DNA of 64,000 nucleotides, taken from Marinobacter goseongensis. Its GTDB lineage: Bacteria; Pseudomonadota; Gammaproteobacteria; Pseudomonadales; Oleiphilaceae. The translations under genes and the position numbers were made by a program. The DNA lies in assembly GCF_023156235.1 (NCBI RefSeq), contig NZ_JAKZAI010000011.1:1-64000 (forward strand). Direction: 5' to 3'. Shown here in pieces: positions 8,990 to 18,641 of the stretch; position 1 is the first letter of the stretch; each line of letters starts with the position of its first letter. The notes under the pieces were generated by a model. That model was not told the origin of the DNA. It searched no databases and was given only the letters and a program-made list of their open reading frames with translations.

Positions 8990-9945
8990 TCAACCGGCCA
9001 AAGGTGGTGCTCATCGCAGAGATCGGCCACCGTGTTGGCTGGGGGCATGTGTCCCGCTGCCTGATTCTGCGGCGCATACTGTCGCCATCCTTCGATGTGG
9101 AACTGAAAATCGTCAACAGAGAGGGCTGGGCGAATCCCGAGCTGGAACAGGCGTTTGCTCTCCAGCACCCGGTCCGGGCGGATATTGCGTTCGTTGATGG
9201 CTTGGAGTTGCGTGAGGAACTTGGCCTGAAGGTGCGGGCAGGTGCGGTGGCGTCCTTGTCGTATATGTCAGACGTCAATGATGTGGTCGATCTGGTGGTT
9301 GCCCCTGCGCTTAATGGAATGGATGTACCGGGTCATTTTCTCACCGATCTGTCTGCCATTCTCTGTAATCGCCCGAAAGCCATCGCGGGTCCGCATGATC
9401 GGAACAGTGGCGCGCTGACGATCGGCATCTCGATGGGCGGCGCGGATGTTGAGGGTCTTACCCCGGTTCTTGAGCGGGCCTTGGGCCAATCCGGGCATCG
9501 AATCCTGACGATGGCCAATGAGGCGGGCCGTCATCCCACGCTTTCGCACTTTCTCGAGCACAAACTGTACGACCATCCCGCTGATCCGTTTCCGTATTAC
9601 GTGTTTTCTGAGTGTGATCTGGTGGTCTGTCAGGGTGGGTTGAGTGCTATTGAAATCGCGTTGCTCGGCATCCCGACGGTTATTCGGAGCCGTTCCGATT
9701 TTACCCCGGCATACCGCTTTCTGGAGTTGTCCGGTTGTTCCCGGCGATCAACCGGCAGCAGCATTGCTGAACTGGAGAATACGATCAATTTCGTTTGCGA
9801 CAATGGCGGCCAGCGGGCAGAGATGGCGCGGGCATGCCGTGGCCTGGAGGCGGAAATAGATGAGTCCTTCTGGCAAGTGCTTATCTATCAACTGATCAAG
9901 AAGGAAGCGCACCATGAAGCAATGCCGTTTTTGCGGGGGCACTGA
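8986..9945 (+). CDS. SpsG/PseG-like nucleotide-sugar hydrolase or glycosyltransferase
   Basis: 319 residues with a GT-B fold pattern. GWGHVSRCL near residue 18 is the G-x-GH-x-x-R motif of PseG (UDP-2,4-diacetamido-trideoxy-altrose hydrolase) and SpsG. GISMGGAD begins the C-terminal lobe, and VVCQGGLSAIEIALLGIP matches the nucleotide-sugar binding loop. PseG releases UDP from the sugar that PseI then condenses with PEP, which fits its place directly after a NeuB-family gene with ATGA overlap. The classical partners PseB, PseC and PseH are not in the window. Activity as a hydrolase rather than a transferase is therefore inferred from neighbours. Confidence 0.75.
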   Translation: MINRPKVVLIAEIGHRVGWGHVSRCLILRRILSPSFDVELKIVNREGWANPELEQAFALQHPVRADIAFVDGLELREELGLKVRAGAVASLSYMSDVNDVVDLVVAPALNGMDVPGHFLTDLSAILCNRPKAIAGPHDRNSGALTIGISMGGADVEGLTPVLERALGQSGHRILTMANEAGRHPTLSHFLEHKLYDHPADPFPYYVFSECDLVVCQGGLSAIEIALLGIPTVIRSRSDFTPAYRFLELSGCSRRSTGSSIAELENTINFVCDNGGQRAEMARACRGLEAEIDESFWQVLIYQLIKKEAHHEAMPFLRGH

Positions 9946-10726
9946 CCTTAAGCCCTGGACCGGGCGATACCAGCGCTGCAATGACTGCCTGTACATCTGT
10001 TCGGTGCCGGCACCGACACCGGAAGAGATCGATCAGCATTACAGCCGGTACCATGAAAACAATCATCAGAAGTCTGAAGCCAAGAATCTTGCCCGTGCGG
10101 TGTCTTACCGCCAGGAGATTCGCTGGCTGGAGGGTCGGCTGGGTGACCCACTCCCTGCGCCGGTATTTGATTATGGCGCCTCTGGCGGCTATTTTCTGGA
10201 TGCGCTGGTTTCCGACGGCAATGTGCCGGCCAGTGCCGCATACGGCGACGATCTGTCACCCGGGGCTGTTGAGCAGTTAGTAGAGAAGGGTTACCGCAAA
10301 ACGGTGGCCTCTTGTGAGCCCGGGTCGATGCAGCTGGTAACGCTCAGGGGGGTTCTGGAGCACCTGCTGGATTTTCGGGGTATCGTAGCGGACCTGACCG
10401 ACCTGGTGGCTGAGGGGGGCGCTTTCTTTATTACCGCGACGCCGGATGCCTCGTCAACGGTTGCGAACCTCTATCGGGACCGCTGGGTGCAACATCATTA
10501 TCCCAGCCACTTTCAGCACTTTACCTCGGCGCTGGTTGACCAGTTGCTGGCCGAACGTGGTTTTGTGCTGATCGATCATGTGGATCTGTACCGGGAATCT
10601 GTATATCGCTCGGACGCGGATGATCATCACTGGTTGCGCGCGGTGCAGGGCTCGCTGCCGGACGTGCATCACGCCTACTGGGGCTCGATGATGACCCGGC
10701 TGTACCGACGCGGCCCCCGGCCCTGA
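9914..10726 (+). CDS. SAM-dependent methyltransferase with N-terminal zinc ribbon
   Basis: 270 residues. Two CxxC pairs (Cys4/7 and Cys22/25) form a small zinc-binding knuckle, followed by a class I Rossmann methyltransferase core: DYGASGGYFLDAL is motif I, LRGVLEHLLD is motif IV-like, and GGAFFITATPDASS follows. This arrangement is common in methyltransferases of surface-sugar clusters (Methyltransf_23 type). Start ATG 9914 has AAGGAAG upstream and overlaps the preceding gene by 32 bases. It probably O-, N- or C-methylates the cluster's sugar; the target is unknown. Confidence 0.8.
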   Translation: MKQCRFCGGTDLKPWTGRYQRCNDCLYICSVPAPTPEEIDQHYSRYHENNHQKSEAKNLARAVSYRQEIRWLEGRLGDPLPAPVFDYGASGGYFLDALVSDGNVPASAAYGDDLSPGAVEQLVEKGYRKTVASCEPGSMQLVTLRGVLEHLLDFRGIVADLTDLVAEGGAFFITATPDASSTVANLYRDRWVQHHYPSHFQHFTSALVDQLLAERGFVLIDHVDLYRESVYRSDADDHHWLRAVQGSLPDVHHAYWGSMMTRLYRRGPRP

Positions 10727-10766
10727 ACAGATAAATGAATTCGATGCCAGACACGGCGAGGTTTAG

Positions 10767-12878
10767 ATGAGCAACAACCCGGATACCGCCGCACAGGTTT
10801 ATCTGAGGCGCAAACAAAAGAACCTGGACTTCTTCAAAGTGAGCTTGCCGAAGATTTATCAGATTCTTGAGAACCAAATGCTGACCCGCGCCGAACTGGT
10901 GGTGACGCCCGGGGCCAAAGATCTGGACATGACGATTGATGGTCAGTCGTGTTACCGGGGGCTGGCGAAGGAATATTCAGAAGACGAAGCGCTGCAGTTT
11001 CTCAAGGAGAATCCGCCGGAGAAACCGCTGAAAACCTTTGCGCCGGAGTGGCCGTCTTCATACCCCGCTGATCGCTTCGCGTCAGTCAGGGTGCGCCACT
11101 TGCTTGAGGCCAGCCCGGTTACCCCCGAGAACTTTGAAGGGTACCTGCGCGGCAACAATTTTTTTCCTTCCATTGTCTTTCTCGGGTGCGGTCTGGGCTT
11201 TCATATTCAGGCCGTGCTGGAGAGAACCACGGTGGTGAGCGCGTTCATCGTTGAGCGAGAGCCGGAGAAGTTCGCTCTCAGCCTGTTTACAGTGGACTGG
11301 GCGGCGATCTGCGCGAAGTTCAAGCGGCGCGGGCATTCCATCAATTTTGCCATCGGTCTTGGCAATGGCAGCGAAAATATCCAGAGCATTCTGGCGCGGC
11401 ATCTCAAGGGCGCGGTGCCGTTCTACCCCTTCATGACGACTTACTACAATCACCTGGCGGACATTGAGCTGGCCGAGGCGGCCATGGAGGTGTCCAAGGA
11501 CGTTGCAACGATTGCGGCCCACTGGTCCAACTACGATGATCAGCTGATTCGTTTGCGAAACACCGCCTTCAACGTAAGCAAGGGCATCTGTTACCTGAAG
11601 AAGAAAAACCTGCCCGCCAGCGAGTATCCGCTGGTCGTGGTGGGCAGTGGGCCCTCCATTGACCATCGCATCGACAGCCTGAAATCGGTCCGGGATCGCG
11701 TTCTGATCGTCAGTGCGGGTACGGGCCTGCGCCCTCTGCTGATGGCGGGAATAAAGCCGGATCTGCACGTTGAGCTTGACCCCGGCTACTCAATCTATGA
11801 GATCCACGCGGACCTGGGCGCTGACACGCTGAAGGATATTCCGCTGTTGGCGGTGAATGAGATCAACCCCCACGTGCCCGAGCTGTTCGGCCGTACCCGA
11901 TACTACTTCAAATCGGACAACGCGGTGCCGGCCCTGCTGGGCATTCCCGGTGATGGGTTCCCCGGGTGCAACCCGACCTGCACCAACGCGGCCTTGTCGA
12001 TCAGCTACAGCCTGGGCTTCCGCAAGCTGTTCCTGTTTGGCACCGACTACGGCTTCGAGAGCAAGGATAAGGATCACGCCAGCACCTCCATTCACGGCGA
12101 TAAGGCGGACACCGATTTTGCCTTGCAGTTCCGCGCCAAAGTGGCAAAGCGGAAGCGCCCCGTCTTTGAGGTGCCCGGGGTGGGGGGCGGCAGGATTTAC
12201 ACCCGTAGCGACTATTACAGCGCCAAACGCAGCGTGGAGCAGTTGTTGCTGGACCTGGAAAGCGCGGCGTCATCCATGGAGGTGTTCAACTGCGCGGACG
12301 GTGCCGAGATCGAGGGTACCGTCTGGCTCGCGGAGGAGGATTTCGTCAAACGGATTGAGGGCCTCAGTGCTGCGGACTTGCCCAGCCTGGATGAGCGTTT
12401 TCAGTCAATAGAGGCAGACCTGGGCCGCGACACCATGGACGAAGCGCTACCGGATCTGGTGGCGGAAATCCGCCGGGAAACCGGTGCGCTCGCCAGGCTG
12501 GTGAAGAAAACCAAGCTGGGTGGGGCCCGGGATCTTGCGCTTCTTGCCAATGAGCTGAAGACATCAATTACCAGAATAAAGCCCAAACCGGGCGGCGTAG
12601 GGGTGACCGGAGCGCAACTGGCGATGAATCAGGTATTGCAGGGTGGCGTGCTGCGACTGGTGCATGTCGGCCTCTCTCATGGGCTGGCGTGTCACGATGG
12701 CAAAGGGCGCGACCAGTTCATCCGGTTATGGCGGGATCAGGTGGTGGATCTGCTGGAGGCGCTGCCGGATCATTTTCAGCGTGTGATGTCCGATGCCCGC
12801 CCGATGGCAGACAACCCCTGGTCTCGAACCGGTATTCGATTCCCCGAGCCAGAGCTCTACGAACAGGGGGGTTCCTAG
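10767..12878 (+). CDS. Maf/DUF115-family flagellin glycosyltransferase
   Basis: 703 residues. The central part carries PLVVVGSGPSIDHRIDSL (near residue 290), the sugar-nucleotide binding loop of the MAF_flag10 (DUF115) domain, then ELDPGYSIYEIH and LFLFGTDYGF. Maf proteins transfer nonulosonic acids onto Ser/Thr of flagellin in the cytoplasm before export. The N-terminal ~200 residues match the family's own domain, and the C-terminus is helical. It lies 40 bases after the methyltransferase and 152 before the short flagellin, so the island runs from CMP-sugar enzymes to the flagellin transferase. Length and context fit well; no defect is seen. Confidence 0.88.
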   Translation: MSNNPDTAAQVYLRRKQKNLDFFKVSLPKIYQILENQMLTRAELVVTPGAKDLDMTIDGQSCYRGLAKEYSEDEALQFLKENPPEKPLKTFAPEWPSSYPADRFASVRVRHLLEASPVTPENFEGYLRGNNFFPSIVFLGCGLGFHIQAVLERTTVVSAFIVEREPEKFALSLFTVDWAAICAKFKRRGHSINFAIGLGNGSENIQSILARHLKGAVPFYPFMTTYYNHLADIELAEAAMEVSKDVATIAAHWSNYDDQLIRLRNTAFNVSKGICYLKKKNLPASEYPLVVVGSGPSIDHRIDSLKSVRDRVLIVSAGTGLRPLLMAGIKPDLHVELDPGYSIYEIHADLGADTLKDIPLLAVNEINPHVPELFGRTRYYFKSDNAVPALLGIPGDGFPGCNPTCTNAALSISYSLGFRKLFLFGTDYGFESKDKDHASTSIHGDKADTDFALQFRAKVAKRKRPVFEVPGVGGGRIYTRSDYYSAKRSVEQLLLDLESAASSMEVFNCADGAEIEGTVWLAEEDFVKRIEGLSAADLPSLDERFQSIEADLGRDTMDEALPDLVAEIRRETGALARLVKKTKLGGARDLALLANELKTSITRIKPKPGGVGVTGAQLAMNQVLQGGVLRLVHVGLSHGLACHDGKGRDQFIRLWRDQVVDLLEALPDHFQRVMSDARPMADNPWSRTGIRFPEPELYEQGGS

Positions 12879-12915
12879 GCCTTACAATCCGTAACAAACA
12901 AACCGTCTTTTTTCC

Positions 12916-12942
12916 TAAAGGATGTCGACAGGGCGCCGTTAA
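12916..12942 (+). promoter_or_regulatory. Sigma-28 (FliA) type promoter for short flagellin
   Basis: TAAA at 12916-12919, exactly 15 bases, then GCCGTTAA at 12935-12942 (7 of 8 to GCCGATAA). It lies about 90 bases before the flagellin ATG, the usual late-class flagellar arrangement. Confidence 0.75.
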
Positions 12943-13030
12943 GCAACTCAGTAGGGCGGCTACCCCAAACAAACGAGACGGGAGCCAGACCTCTTTCAAA
13001 TGAAACAAAATCGTTTTTAGGAGAAGCATT

Positions 13031-13861
13031 ATGGCTCTCGGCATCAACACCAACGTCGCATCACTGAACGCACAAAACCAGCTGAACCGTTCACAGGGTC
13101 TGTCTGACCAGGCACTTCAGCGTCTGTCCTCTGGCCTGCGCATCAACTCGGCCAAAGACGACGCCGCTGGCCTGGCGATCTCCACCCGCTTTGACACCCA
13201 GATTCGTGGCTTGAGCGTTGCTCAGCGTAACGCTAACGACGCAATCTCCATGGTGCAAACGGCCGAGGGCGGCCTGAATGAGACCGTGGGTAACCTGCAG
13301 CGGATCCGCGAGCTGGCCGTGCAGGCTGCCAACGGTTCCAACACCGACGAAGACCGTGCTCTGCTTCAAGCCGAAGTGTCACAGCGTCTGGACGAGATCA
13401 CCCGTATCTCTACAGATACCCAGTTCAACGGCCAGAGTGTGCTCGACGGCCAGCTGAACAGTGGTAACGCGGTTTCTTTCCAGGTGGGCGCCAACGCCGG
13501 CCAGACCATTGACGTGTCTTTCGATCAGGACATGTCTGCCTCGGGTCTGTCGGTGGCTGCCCTCGATATCAGCACCGCCAGCGGCGCTTCTGCGGCCCTG
13601 GACACTCTGGACACCGCGTTGGACACCGTAAACTCGTTCCGGTCCGATCTGGGTGCGGTGCAGAACCGGTTTGAAAGCACCATCAACAACCTGGCGACCA
13701 ACATCGAGAACCTGAGCGCATCCAACAGCCGGATCGTGGATGCAGACTTCGCGGCAGAAACCGCCAAGCTCTCCAAGGCGAACGTGTTGCAGCAGGCTGG
13801 TATCTCGGTACTGGCACAGGCGAACGCCCGGCCGAACCAGGTTCTGTCCCTCCTGCAGTAA
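13031..13861 (+). CDS. Flagellin (short form)
   Basis: 276 residues, nearly all conserved D0/D1 core: [46 protein letters not shown], and the C-terminal [23 protein letters not shown] and [26 protein letters not shown] regions. The variable central part is only ~50 residues, so this filament subunit would have little outer domain. RBS AGGAGAAGC lies before ATG 13031. A strong sigma-28 element and a leader of about 90 bases precede it, and flaG, fliD and fliS follow. It is clearly a paralogue of the 388-residue flagellin at 4658-5824. The two may be used in different ratios or filament segments. Confidence 0.95.
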   Translation: MALGINTNVASLNAQNQLNRSQGLSDQALQRLSSGLRINSAKDDAAGLAISTRFDTQIRGLSVAQRNANDAISMVQTAEGGLNETVGNLQRIRELAVQAANGSNTDEDRALLQAEVSQRLDEITRISTDTQFNGQSVLDGQLNSGNAVSFQVGANAGQTIDVSFDQDMSASGLSVAALDISTASGASAALDTLDTALDTVNSFRSDLGAVQNRFESTINNLATNIENLSASNSRIVDADFAAETAKLSKANVLQQAGISVLAQANARPNQVLSLLQ

Positions 13862-13877
13862 TTGGGACAACGCGGCA

Positions 13878-13903
13878 AAGCTACCCCACTCCCGGGGTAG
13901 CTT
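13878..13903 (+). terminator. Hairpin after short flagellin
   Basis: Perfect 10-bp stem AAGCTACCCC/GGGGTAGCTT with a 6-base loop, 17 bases after the stop. No T-run follows, so it may protect the mRNA or attenuate into flaG rather than fully terminate. Confidence 0.55.
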
Positions 13904-13932
13904 CTCGCCGTTAGAAGATAGCGGGGTGAGCT

Positions 13933-14370
13933 ATGAATGACGTGAACCTTATTAGCCCGGATCTGAAGCTGGTCCGCTCCAGTGAGCAAGCTCCGGCTCG
14001 GGCGTCCGCGTCACCTCAGGTCGAAGGCAGCAATGCCTCCGCTCAGTCGTTCGTGTCCTCTGCTGGTCGGCCAGTACCCATCCAATCCCTCAGTGTCCAG
14101 GATCCCTCGAAAGCGGAAAGGCTTGAGAGTCGGAACGAGGCGCAGCGGGAAGCATTGGATGAAGCGGTCTCCCGTCTGAACGATTATGTCCAGACGGTCC
14201 AGCGGGATCTGCAGTTCGAAGTGAACAACGACATCGGCCAGACCATCGTGCGTGTGGTGGATCAGGAAACCCGGGAAGTTGTGCGACAGATCCCTGACGA
14301 GGTAGCGTTGAGGTTGGCAGAAAACTTGCAGCAGGATGAACCGCTGACGTTATTCAATGCAAAAGTGTAA
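13933..14370 (+). CDS. flaG: Flagellar protein FlaG
   Basis: 145 residues. The N-terminal half is low-complexity and probably disordered. The C-terminal half is the FlaG domain: EAVSRLNDYVQTVQRDLQF, then VRVVDQETREVVRQIPDEV. FlaG homologues influence filament length; the molecular role is unclear. It sits between flagellin and fliD as in Pseudomonas and Vibrio. ATG 13933 has GGGGTGAG upstream. A GC-rich inverted repeat (CACCGCCG/CGGCGGTG, about 14415-14443) follows without a T-run. Confidence 0.88.
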   Translation: MNDVNLISPDLKLVRSSEQAPARASASPQVEGSNASAQSFVSSAGRPVPIQSLSVQDPSKAERLESRNEAQREALDEAVSRLNDYVQTVQRDLQFEVNNDIGQTIVRVVDQETREVVRQIPDEVALRLAENLQQDEPLTLFNAKV

Positions 14371-14498
14371 AACCTTGCCGGTTTGAGCTTGGCGTGAATA
14401 ATGGCATTTCAGCACCGCCGCCCCCTGACAGGGCCGGCGGTGTTCTGCATTGAGCGCCCGGGGTTTACGTCCTGTTACAAAAACAGGGTCTGATAGGG

Positions 14499-14525
14499 CA
14501 AAGTTTTGCCGCTCGGTGCCGATAA
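14499..14525 (+). promoter_or_regulatory. Sigma-28 (FliA) type promoter for fliD
   Basis: CAAAGTTT begins at 14499, and after 15 bases from CAAA a perfect GCCGATAA stands at 14518-14525. It is 40 bases before the fliD ATG. Only the first -35 base departs from TAAA. Confidence 0.8.
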
Positions 14526-14565
14526 ACAGGTACTTGGTTAATTCAGCCTTTCAGGAGGCACGGTC

Positions 14566-15969
14566 ATGGCATCAATCACATCGTTAGGCGCGGGTTCCGG
14601 CATTTTCAGTGCCGACCTGCTCGACCAGCTGGTCAATGCTGAGCGACGGCCCACGGAACTTCGCCTTGACCAGCGCCAGCAGCGCACAGAGACCCGCATT
14701 TCTGCCTATGGTGCCATTCGCAGTGCCATGGAGGAGATGCGAGCCTCTATGGAAAAGCTCAGCAGCCCCGAGGGCATGAAGGCGTTCTCATCCAGCTCCT
14801 CCAACGAGAGTGTGGCGGGAGTTTCGGTGGATGCGCTCAGTGCCAGCCGCGGTTCGTACAGTCTGAATGTGACTCAGCTTGCCCAGTCTCAATCATTGGC
14901 GTCCGGCGTGTTTGCGGATCGTGACACCACCACGGTTGGAACGGGCACGCTGACCTTCGATGTGGGTGGGGTTACCACGAACATCACCGTGGACGGCAGT
15001 AACAACACCCTGGAAGGCCTGGCGGCATCCATAAACGACGCGAATGCCGGGGTCTCCGCGGGTGTGGTAGACACCGGTTCCGGTTTCCGCCTGGTATTGT
15101 CGGCTGAGGAATCCGGCCTTGAGAATGCCGTGCAGGTATCGGTAACCGACAGCGATGGTAACAACACAGACGCCGGTGGCCTCAGCCAGTTCGCGTTCAA
15201 CGGCACGGCCAGTAATCTTGAAGAAACAGTGGCCGCCAAAGATGCGCAACTCGAGATTAACGGTATCGCGGTCAGCCGGCCCACCAACTCGGTGGAGGGG
15301 GTGATTGATGGTGTCACATTCGACCTGAAGTCAGTGGGTACCTCTGCGGTCACGATCCAGCGGGATGCAGAGGCCGTTGCCAGCAATGTTCAGGCTTTCG
15401 TGGACAAGTTCAACGCGTTCCAGGACGTGGTCAAGAAAGTCTCGGGCTTCGACGCCGAATCTGGTCGTGGCGCGGTTCTTACGGGTGACTCCACGGTGCG
15501 CAACATTCAGAGTGACTTGCGCCGAATGCTGACAGAGATTCCCCCGGGGCTGGAAGAGTCCCCGATCCGGATGCTGGCGGATGTCGGTATCAAGACGGAT
15601 CCGAGTACCGGCAAACTGGAATTTGATCAGGCGCGTTTTACGGAACAACTTGAGGCGTTTCCGGAGGCCATGACCTCACTGTTTGCGGAGAAAGATGGTG
15701 TAGAGGGCATCGCTGAGCGCACGGTGAATGTGGTGACCAATTTCCTGGCCAGCGATGGTGCGCTGGCCGCAAGAACCGAAGGACTGAACGACGACCTGGA
15801 AAAAATCCAGGACCAACGGGATCGCCTGGAGCTGCGGTTGCAGTCACTGGAGGAGCGCCTGTTCAACCAGTTCTCTGCCGCGGATTCACTCATTGCACGA
15901 CTGAACAGCACGGGTGACTTTGTCAGCCAGCAATTGGCAGCGCTGGCGCCCAGGAGCAATGAGCGCTAG
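14566..15969 (+). CDS. fliD: Flagellar hook-associated protein 2 (filament cap)
   Basis: 467 residues. FliD caps the filament tip and directs flagellin assembly. The N-terminal segment (GAGSGIFSADLLDQLVNAERRP) and the following coiled coil are the FliD_N domain. The middle carries the leg and finger beta domains (GSYSLNVTQLAQSQSL). The C-terminal coiled coil (LEKIQDQRDRLELRLQSLEERL), ending in FNQFSAADSLIARLNSTG, is FliD_C. Strong RBS AGGAGG 8 bases before ATG 14566 and its own sigma-28 promoter. fliS follows after 29 bases. Confidence 0.95.
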   Translation: MASITSLGAGSGIFSADLLDQLVNAERRPTELRLDQRQQRTETRISAYGAIRSAMEEMRASMEKLSSPEGMKAFSSSSSNESVAGVSVDALSASRGSYSLNVTQLAQSQSLASGVFADRDTTTVGTGTLTFDVGGVTTNITVDGSNNTLEGLAASINDANAGVSAGVVDTGSGFRLVLSAEESGLENAVQVSVTDSDGNNTDAGGLSQFAFNGTASNLEETVAAKDAQLEINGIAVSRPTNSVEGVIDGVTFDLKSVGTSAVTIQRDAEAVASNVQAFVDKFNAFQDVVKKVSGFDAESGRGAVLTGDSTVRNIQSDLRRMLTEIPPGLEESPIRMLADVGIKTDPSTGKLEFDQARFTEQLEAFPEAMTSLFAEKDGVEGIAERTVNVVTNFLASDGALAARTEGLNDDLEKIQDQRDRLELRLQSLEERLFNQFSAADSLIARLNSTGDFVSQQLAALAPRSNER

Positions 15970-15998
15970 TCTGAACAGGACAGTTAAGGGGTTATAGC

Positions 15999-16397
15999 AT
16001 GAACGGTCTTCAGCAATATCAGAGAATCAATACCCAGACCAGCATCACCGATGCTGATCCGCACAAGCTGATTCAGCTGTTGTACAACGGTGCGCTGGAG
16101 CGCATCAATATGGCCAAGGCAAAAATGCAGGCCAACGACCATCAGGCCAAGGGCGCGGTGATTGTTAAGGTGATCGACATTGTGGCCGGCCTTCGCAGTT
16201 TCCTCGATAAAGAGCAGGGCGGCGAACTGGCCGAGCGGTTGGATGCGCTCTATGACTACATGGAACGCACGTTGTGGGAGGCCAATGTCCACAATGATCC
16301 GTCCAAACTCGACGAAGTCGCCAACCTCCTGCGCGCCATCAAGGAAGGCTGGGACGGCATCCGCGAGGAAGTCGTCAACCAGCAGCAGGCCGTTTAA
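15999..16397 (+). CDS. fliS: Flagellar export chaperone FliS
   Basis: 132 residues, the small helical chaperone that holds flagellin C-termini before export. Signatures: YQRINTQTSITDADPHKLIQLLYNGALERI at the start (seen as the YxxxxxxT..PhkLI.mLydgal pattern) and LYDYMERTLWEANVHNDPSKL. Normal length. Last gene of the flagellar block, followed by a strong hairpin. Confidence 0.95.
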   Translation: MNGLQQYQRINTQTSITDADPHKLIQLLYNGALERINMAKAKMQANDHQAKGAVIVKVIDIVAGLRSFLDKEQGGELAERLDALYDYMERTLWEANVHNDPSKLDEVANLLRAIKEGWDGIREEVVNQQQAV

Positions 16398-16411
16398 GCC
16401 TAGTTCCCGAT

Positions 16412-16440
16412 AACAATGGCCCGATATACGGGCCATTGTT
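16412..16440 (+). terminator. Hairpin closing the flagellar block
   Basis: 12-bp stem AACAATGGCCCG/CGGGCCATTGTT with a 5-base loop, 15 bases after fliS. No T-run on either side. Confidence 0.65.
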
Positions 16441-16498
16441 CCATCCTGCCAGCTATACTTTCTATCCGTTTCTGAACTCGGGCAAGGCCCTGTTACAC

Positions 16499-17242
16499 AT
16501 GTCTCGTTATTGGCTCTCGTGGGTTGCCGGGTGTTTAGGCGCGTTGCTTGTCACAGTCACTTTCTCTGCCCGCGCGGAACCCACCTACGCGACCTTTTCT
16601 ATCCCCGATGTCTGGCCCTGGGCGTATGAAGCCGAGAGCGGGGAACAGCGCGGTAGCCTGATCAGGCTGGCAAATCGCCTGTCGGACATCTCGGGCATTC
16701 CGATCCGCGCCGAGCTGCGACCGCTGCGACGGGTTATCCGCGAAATTACGGCCGGTGATGTTGGCTTCACCTTTCTGTTTCAGAGCCCGGAGCTGGATGA
16801 AAAAGCGGTTCCGGTACACAAGGTTATGAATGTTAACCTGTTGCTCCTGGCCGCGGCGGATACGGATTACCCGCTGGACCTCCAATCGTTGGCAGACCAG
16901 CGCGTGGCCTACATTCGCGGAACCTACCTGGGCGAAGCGTTCAAGAACAACGCTGACATAGTCAAAGTGCCGGTCAACAGTGTGGGCCAGGCCATGGAGT
17001 TGTTGATGATGGGCCGCGTCGCCGCCATCCTTGCCAGCGATCACAATATTCTCCGAACCATCGAGTCGCGGGATGTGACATTCCGCCAGTTCCGCTATCA
17101 GCGGCATGTGCAGGGCCAGCCGGCCATGCTGTACCGCTCCCGAAGCGGTAGCGAGGACCATGCGGATAAGTTCACCCGCGCCCTCGAGGCCATGGCCGAG
17201 AGTGGCGAGCTGCAAAGCATTTTTTTCGGCCAGGCTGAGTAA
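16499..17242 (+). CDS. Periplasmic solute-binding (SBP_bac_3-like) protein
   Basis: 247 residues from ATG 16499 (MSRYWLSW). A TTG further upstream falls in the fliS hairpin and is rejected. A signal peptide ends at SARA near residue 24. The rest resembles the type 3 extracellular solute-binding fold with two lobes: [22 protein letters not shown], then [18 protein letters not shown] and [15 protein letters not shown]. No ABC permease or ATPase lies nearby. As with similar orphan proteins it may be a sensor or a scavenging receptor. Function is unassigned beyond the fold. Confidence 0.7.
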   Translation: MSRYWLSWVAGCLGALLVTVTFSARAEPTYATFSIPDVWPWAYEAESGEQRGSLIRLANRLSDISGIPIRAELRPLRRVIREITAGDVGFTFLFQSPELDEKAVPVHKVMNVNLLLLAAADTDYPLDLQSLADQRVAYIRGTYLGEAFKNNADIVKVPVNSVGQAMELLMMGRVAAILASDHNILRTIESRDVTFRQFRYQRHVQGQPAMLYRSRSGSEDHADKFTRALEAMAESGELQSIFFGQAE

Positions 17243-17345
17243 GCGTCGGGTTCCCGACTTTTTGCCCAATAGCCATTACTCCCGCGCTCCCGTACAATAT
17301 GCGCCTTATTTTACTGACCCCGATTTCAGGATTTGGAGCAAGGGT

Positions 17346-18557
17346 ATGTCTGATATCAACAAGGTGGTGCTGGCTTATTCCGGTGGCCTGGATACGTCTG
17401 TGATTGTTCGTTGGCTGCAAGACACCTACAACTGTGAGGTGGTCACCTTTACCGCCGACATCGGCCAGGGTGAGGAAGTTGAGCCGGCCCGTGCCAAAGC
17501 GGAAGCACTGGGTGTAAAGGAGATCTACATCGAGGACCTGCGCGAGGAGTTCGTGCGGGATTACGTATTCCCGATGTTCCGTGCCAACACCATCTACGAG
17601 GGCGAGTACCTGCTGGGTACCTCCATCGCTCGCCCGCTGATTGCCAAGCGTCTGATCGACATTGCCAATGAAACCGGTGCAGACGCGATCTCCCACGGCG
17701 CCACTGGCAAAGGGAACGATCAGGTGCGCTTCGAGCTGGGTGCCTATGCGCTCAAGCCGGGCGTCAAGGTGATTGCGCCCTGGCGCGAGTGGGATCTGAA
17801 CTCCCGTGAGAAACTGCTGCAATACTGTGAAGAGCGCAACATTCCGGTCGAAATGAAGAAGGGTAAGTCCCCGTACTCCATGGATGCCAATCTGCTGCAC
17901 ATTTCCTATGAGGGCATGAACCTTGAGGATCCCTGGGCGGAAGCCGAGGAAGACATGTGGCGCTGGAGCGTGTCTCCGGAAGCCGCGCCAGACCAGCCCA
18001 CGTATGTGGAGCTGACCTACCGCAAGGGTGACGTCGTCGCCATCGACGGTGAGGAAATGAAGCCTCACGTGGTACTGGAAACCCTGAACAAGATTGCCGG
18101 TGCCAACGGTATCGGTCGTCTGGATATTGTCGAGAACCGCTACGTGGGCATGAAGTCCCGCGGCTGCTACGAGACCCCGGGTGGCACCATTCTGCTGCGT
18201 GGGCACCGTGCCATCGAGTCCATCACTCTGGATCGGGAAGTGGCTCACCTGAAGGACAGCATCATGCCGCGCTACGCGGAAGTGATCTACAACGGTTACT
18301 GGTGGTCGCCGGAGCGGGAAGCGCTGCAGGCGTTGATCGACCAGACTCAGCATTACGTCAACGGTACCGTTCGCCTGAAGCTCTACAAGGGCAATGTGGA
18401 CGTGGTGGGACGTAAGTCTGACGACTCCCTGTTTGACGAGAAGATCGCCACCTTTGAGGAAGATCAGGGTGCCTACGATCAGAAGGACGCAGAGGGCTTC
18501 ATCAAGCTCAACGCCCTGCGCCTGCGCATTGCCGCTGGTAAAGGCCGCAAGCTCTGA
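17346..18557 (+). CDS. argG: Argininosuccinate synthase
   Basis: 403 residues from ATG 17346 (MSDINKVV). In-frame codons reach back to 17106 but overlap the previous gene and show no homology. The enzyme joins citrulline and aspartate using ATP in arginine synthesis. [10 protein letters not shown] near the start is the ATP-pyrophosphatase loop; [14 protein letters not shown] and [14 protein letters not shown] are substrate-binding signatures. RBS GGAGCAAGGG. A strong T-tailed terminator follows. Confidence 0.97.
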   Translation: MSDINKVVLAYSGGLDTSVIVRWLQDTYNCEVVTFTADIGQGEEVEPARAKAEALGVKEIYIEDLREEFVRDYVFPMFRANTIYEGEYLLGTSIARPLIAKRLIDIANETGADAISHGATGKGNDQVRFELGAYALKPGVKVIAPWREWDLNSREKLLQYCEERNIPVEMKKGKSPYSMDANLLHISYEGMNLEDPWAEAEEDMWRWSVSPEAAPDQPTYVELTYRKGDVVAIDGEEMKPHVVLETLNKIAGANGIGRLDIVENRYVGMKSRGCYETPGGTILLRGHRAIESITLDREVAHLKDSIMPRYAEVIYNGYWWSPEREALQALIDQTQHYVNGTVRLKLYKGNVDVVGRKSDDSLFDEKIATFEEDQGAYDQKDAEGFIKLNALRLRIAAGKGRKL

Positions 18558-18588
18558 TCTGAGCGGGTTCTGTCAGAACCGCCTGCAA

Positions 18589-18618
18589 ACGCCCGGAACG
18601 TTCCGGGCGTTTTTTTTG
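18589..18618 (+). terminator. Rho-independent terminator of argG
   Basis: Perfect palindrome AACGCCCGGAAC/GTTCCGGGCGTT followed by a run of eight T. Confidence 0.92.
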
Positions 18619-18641
18619 CCTTGAGTTTTGTTTGCCCAATA

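Noticed and set aside
17106-17345. 80-residue N-terminal extension of argG
   Set aside because: It overlaps the binding-protein gene out of frame; the ArgG core starts at MSDINK with its own ribosome site.
17172-18353. 393-codon minus-strand frame opposite argG
   Set aside because: His/Val/Gln-rich shadow translation; no ribosome site or family pattern.
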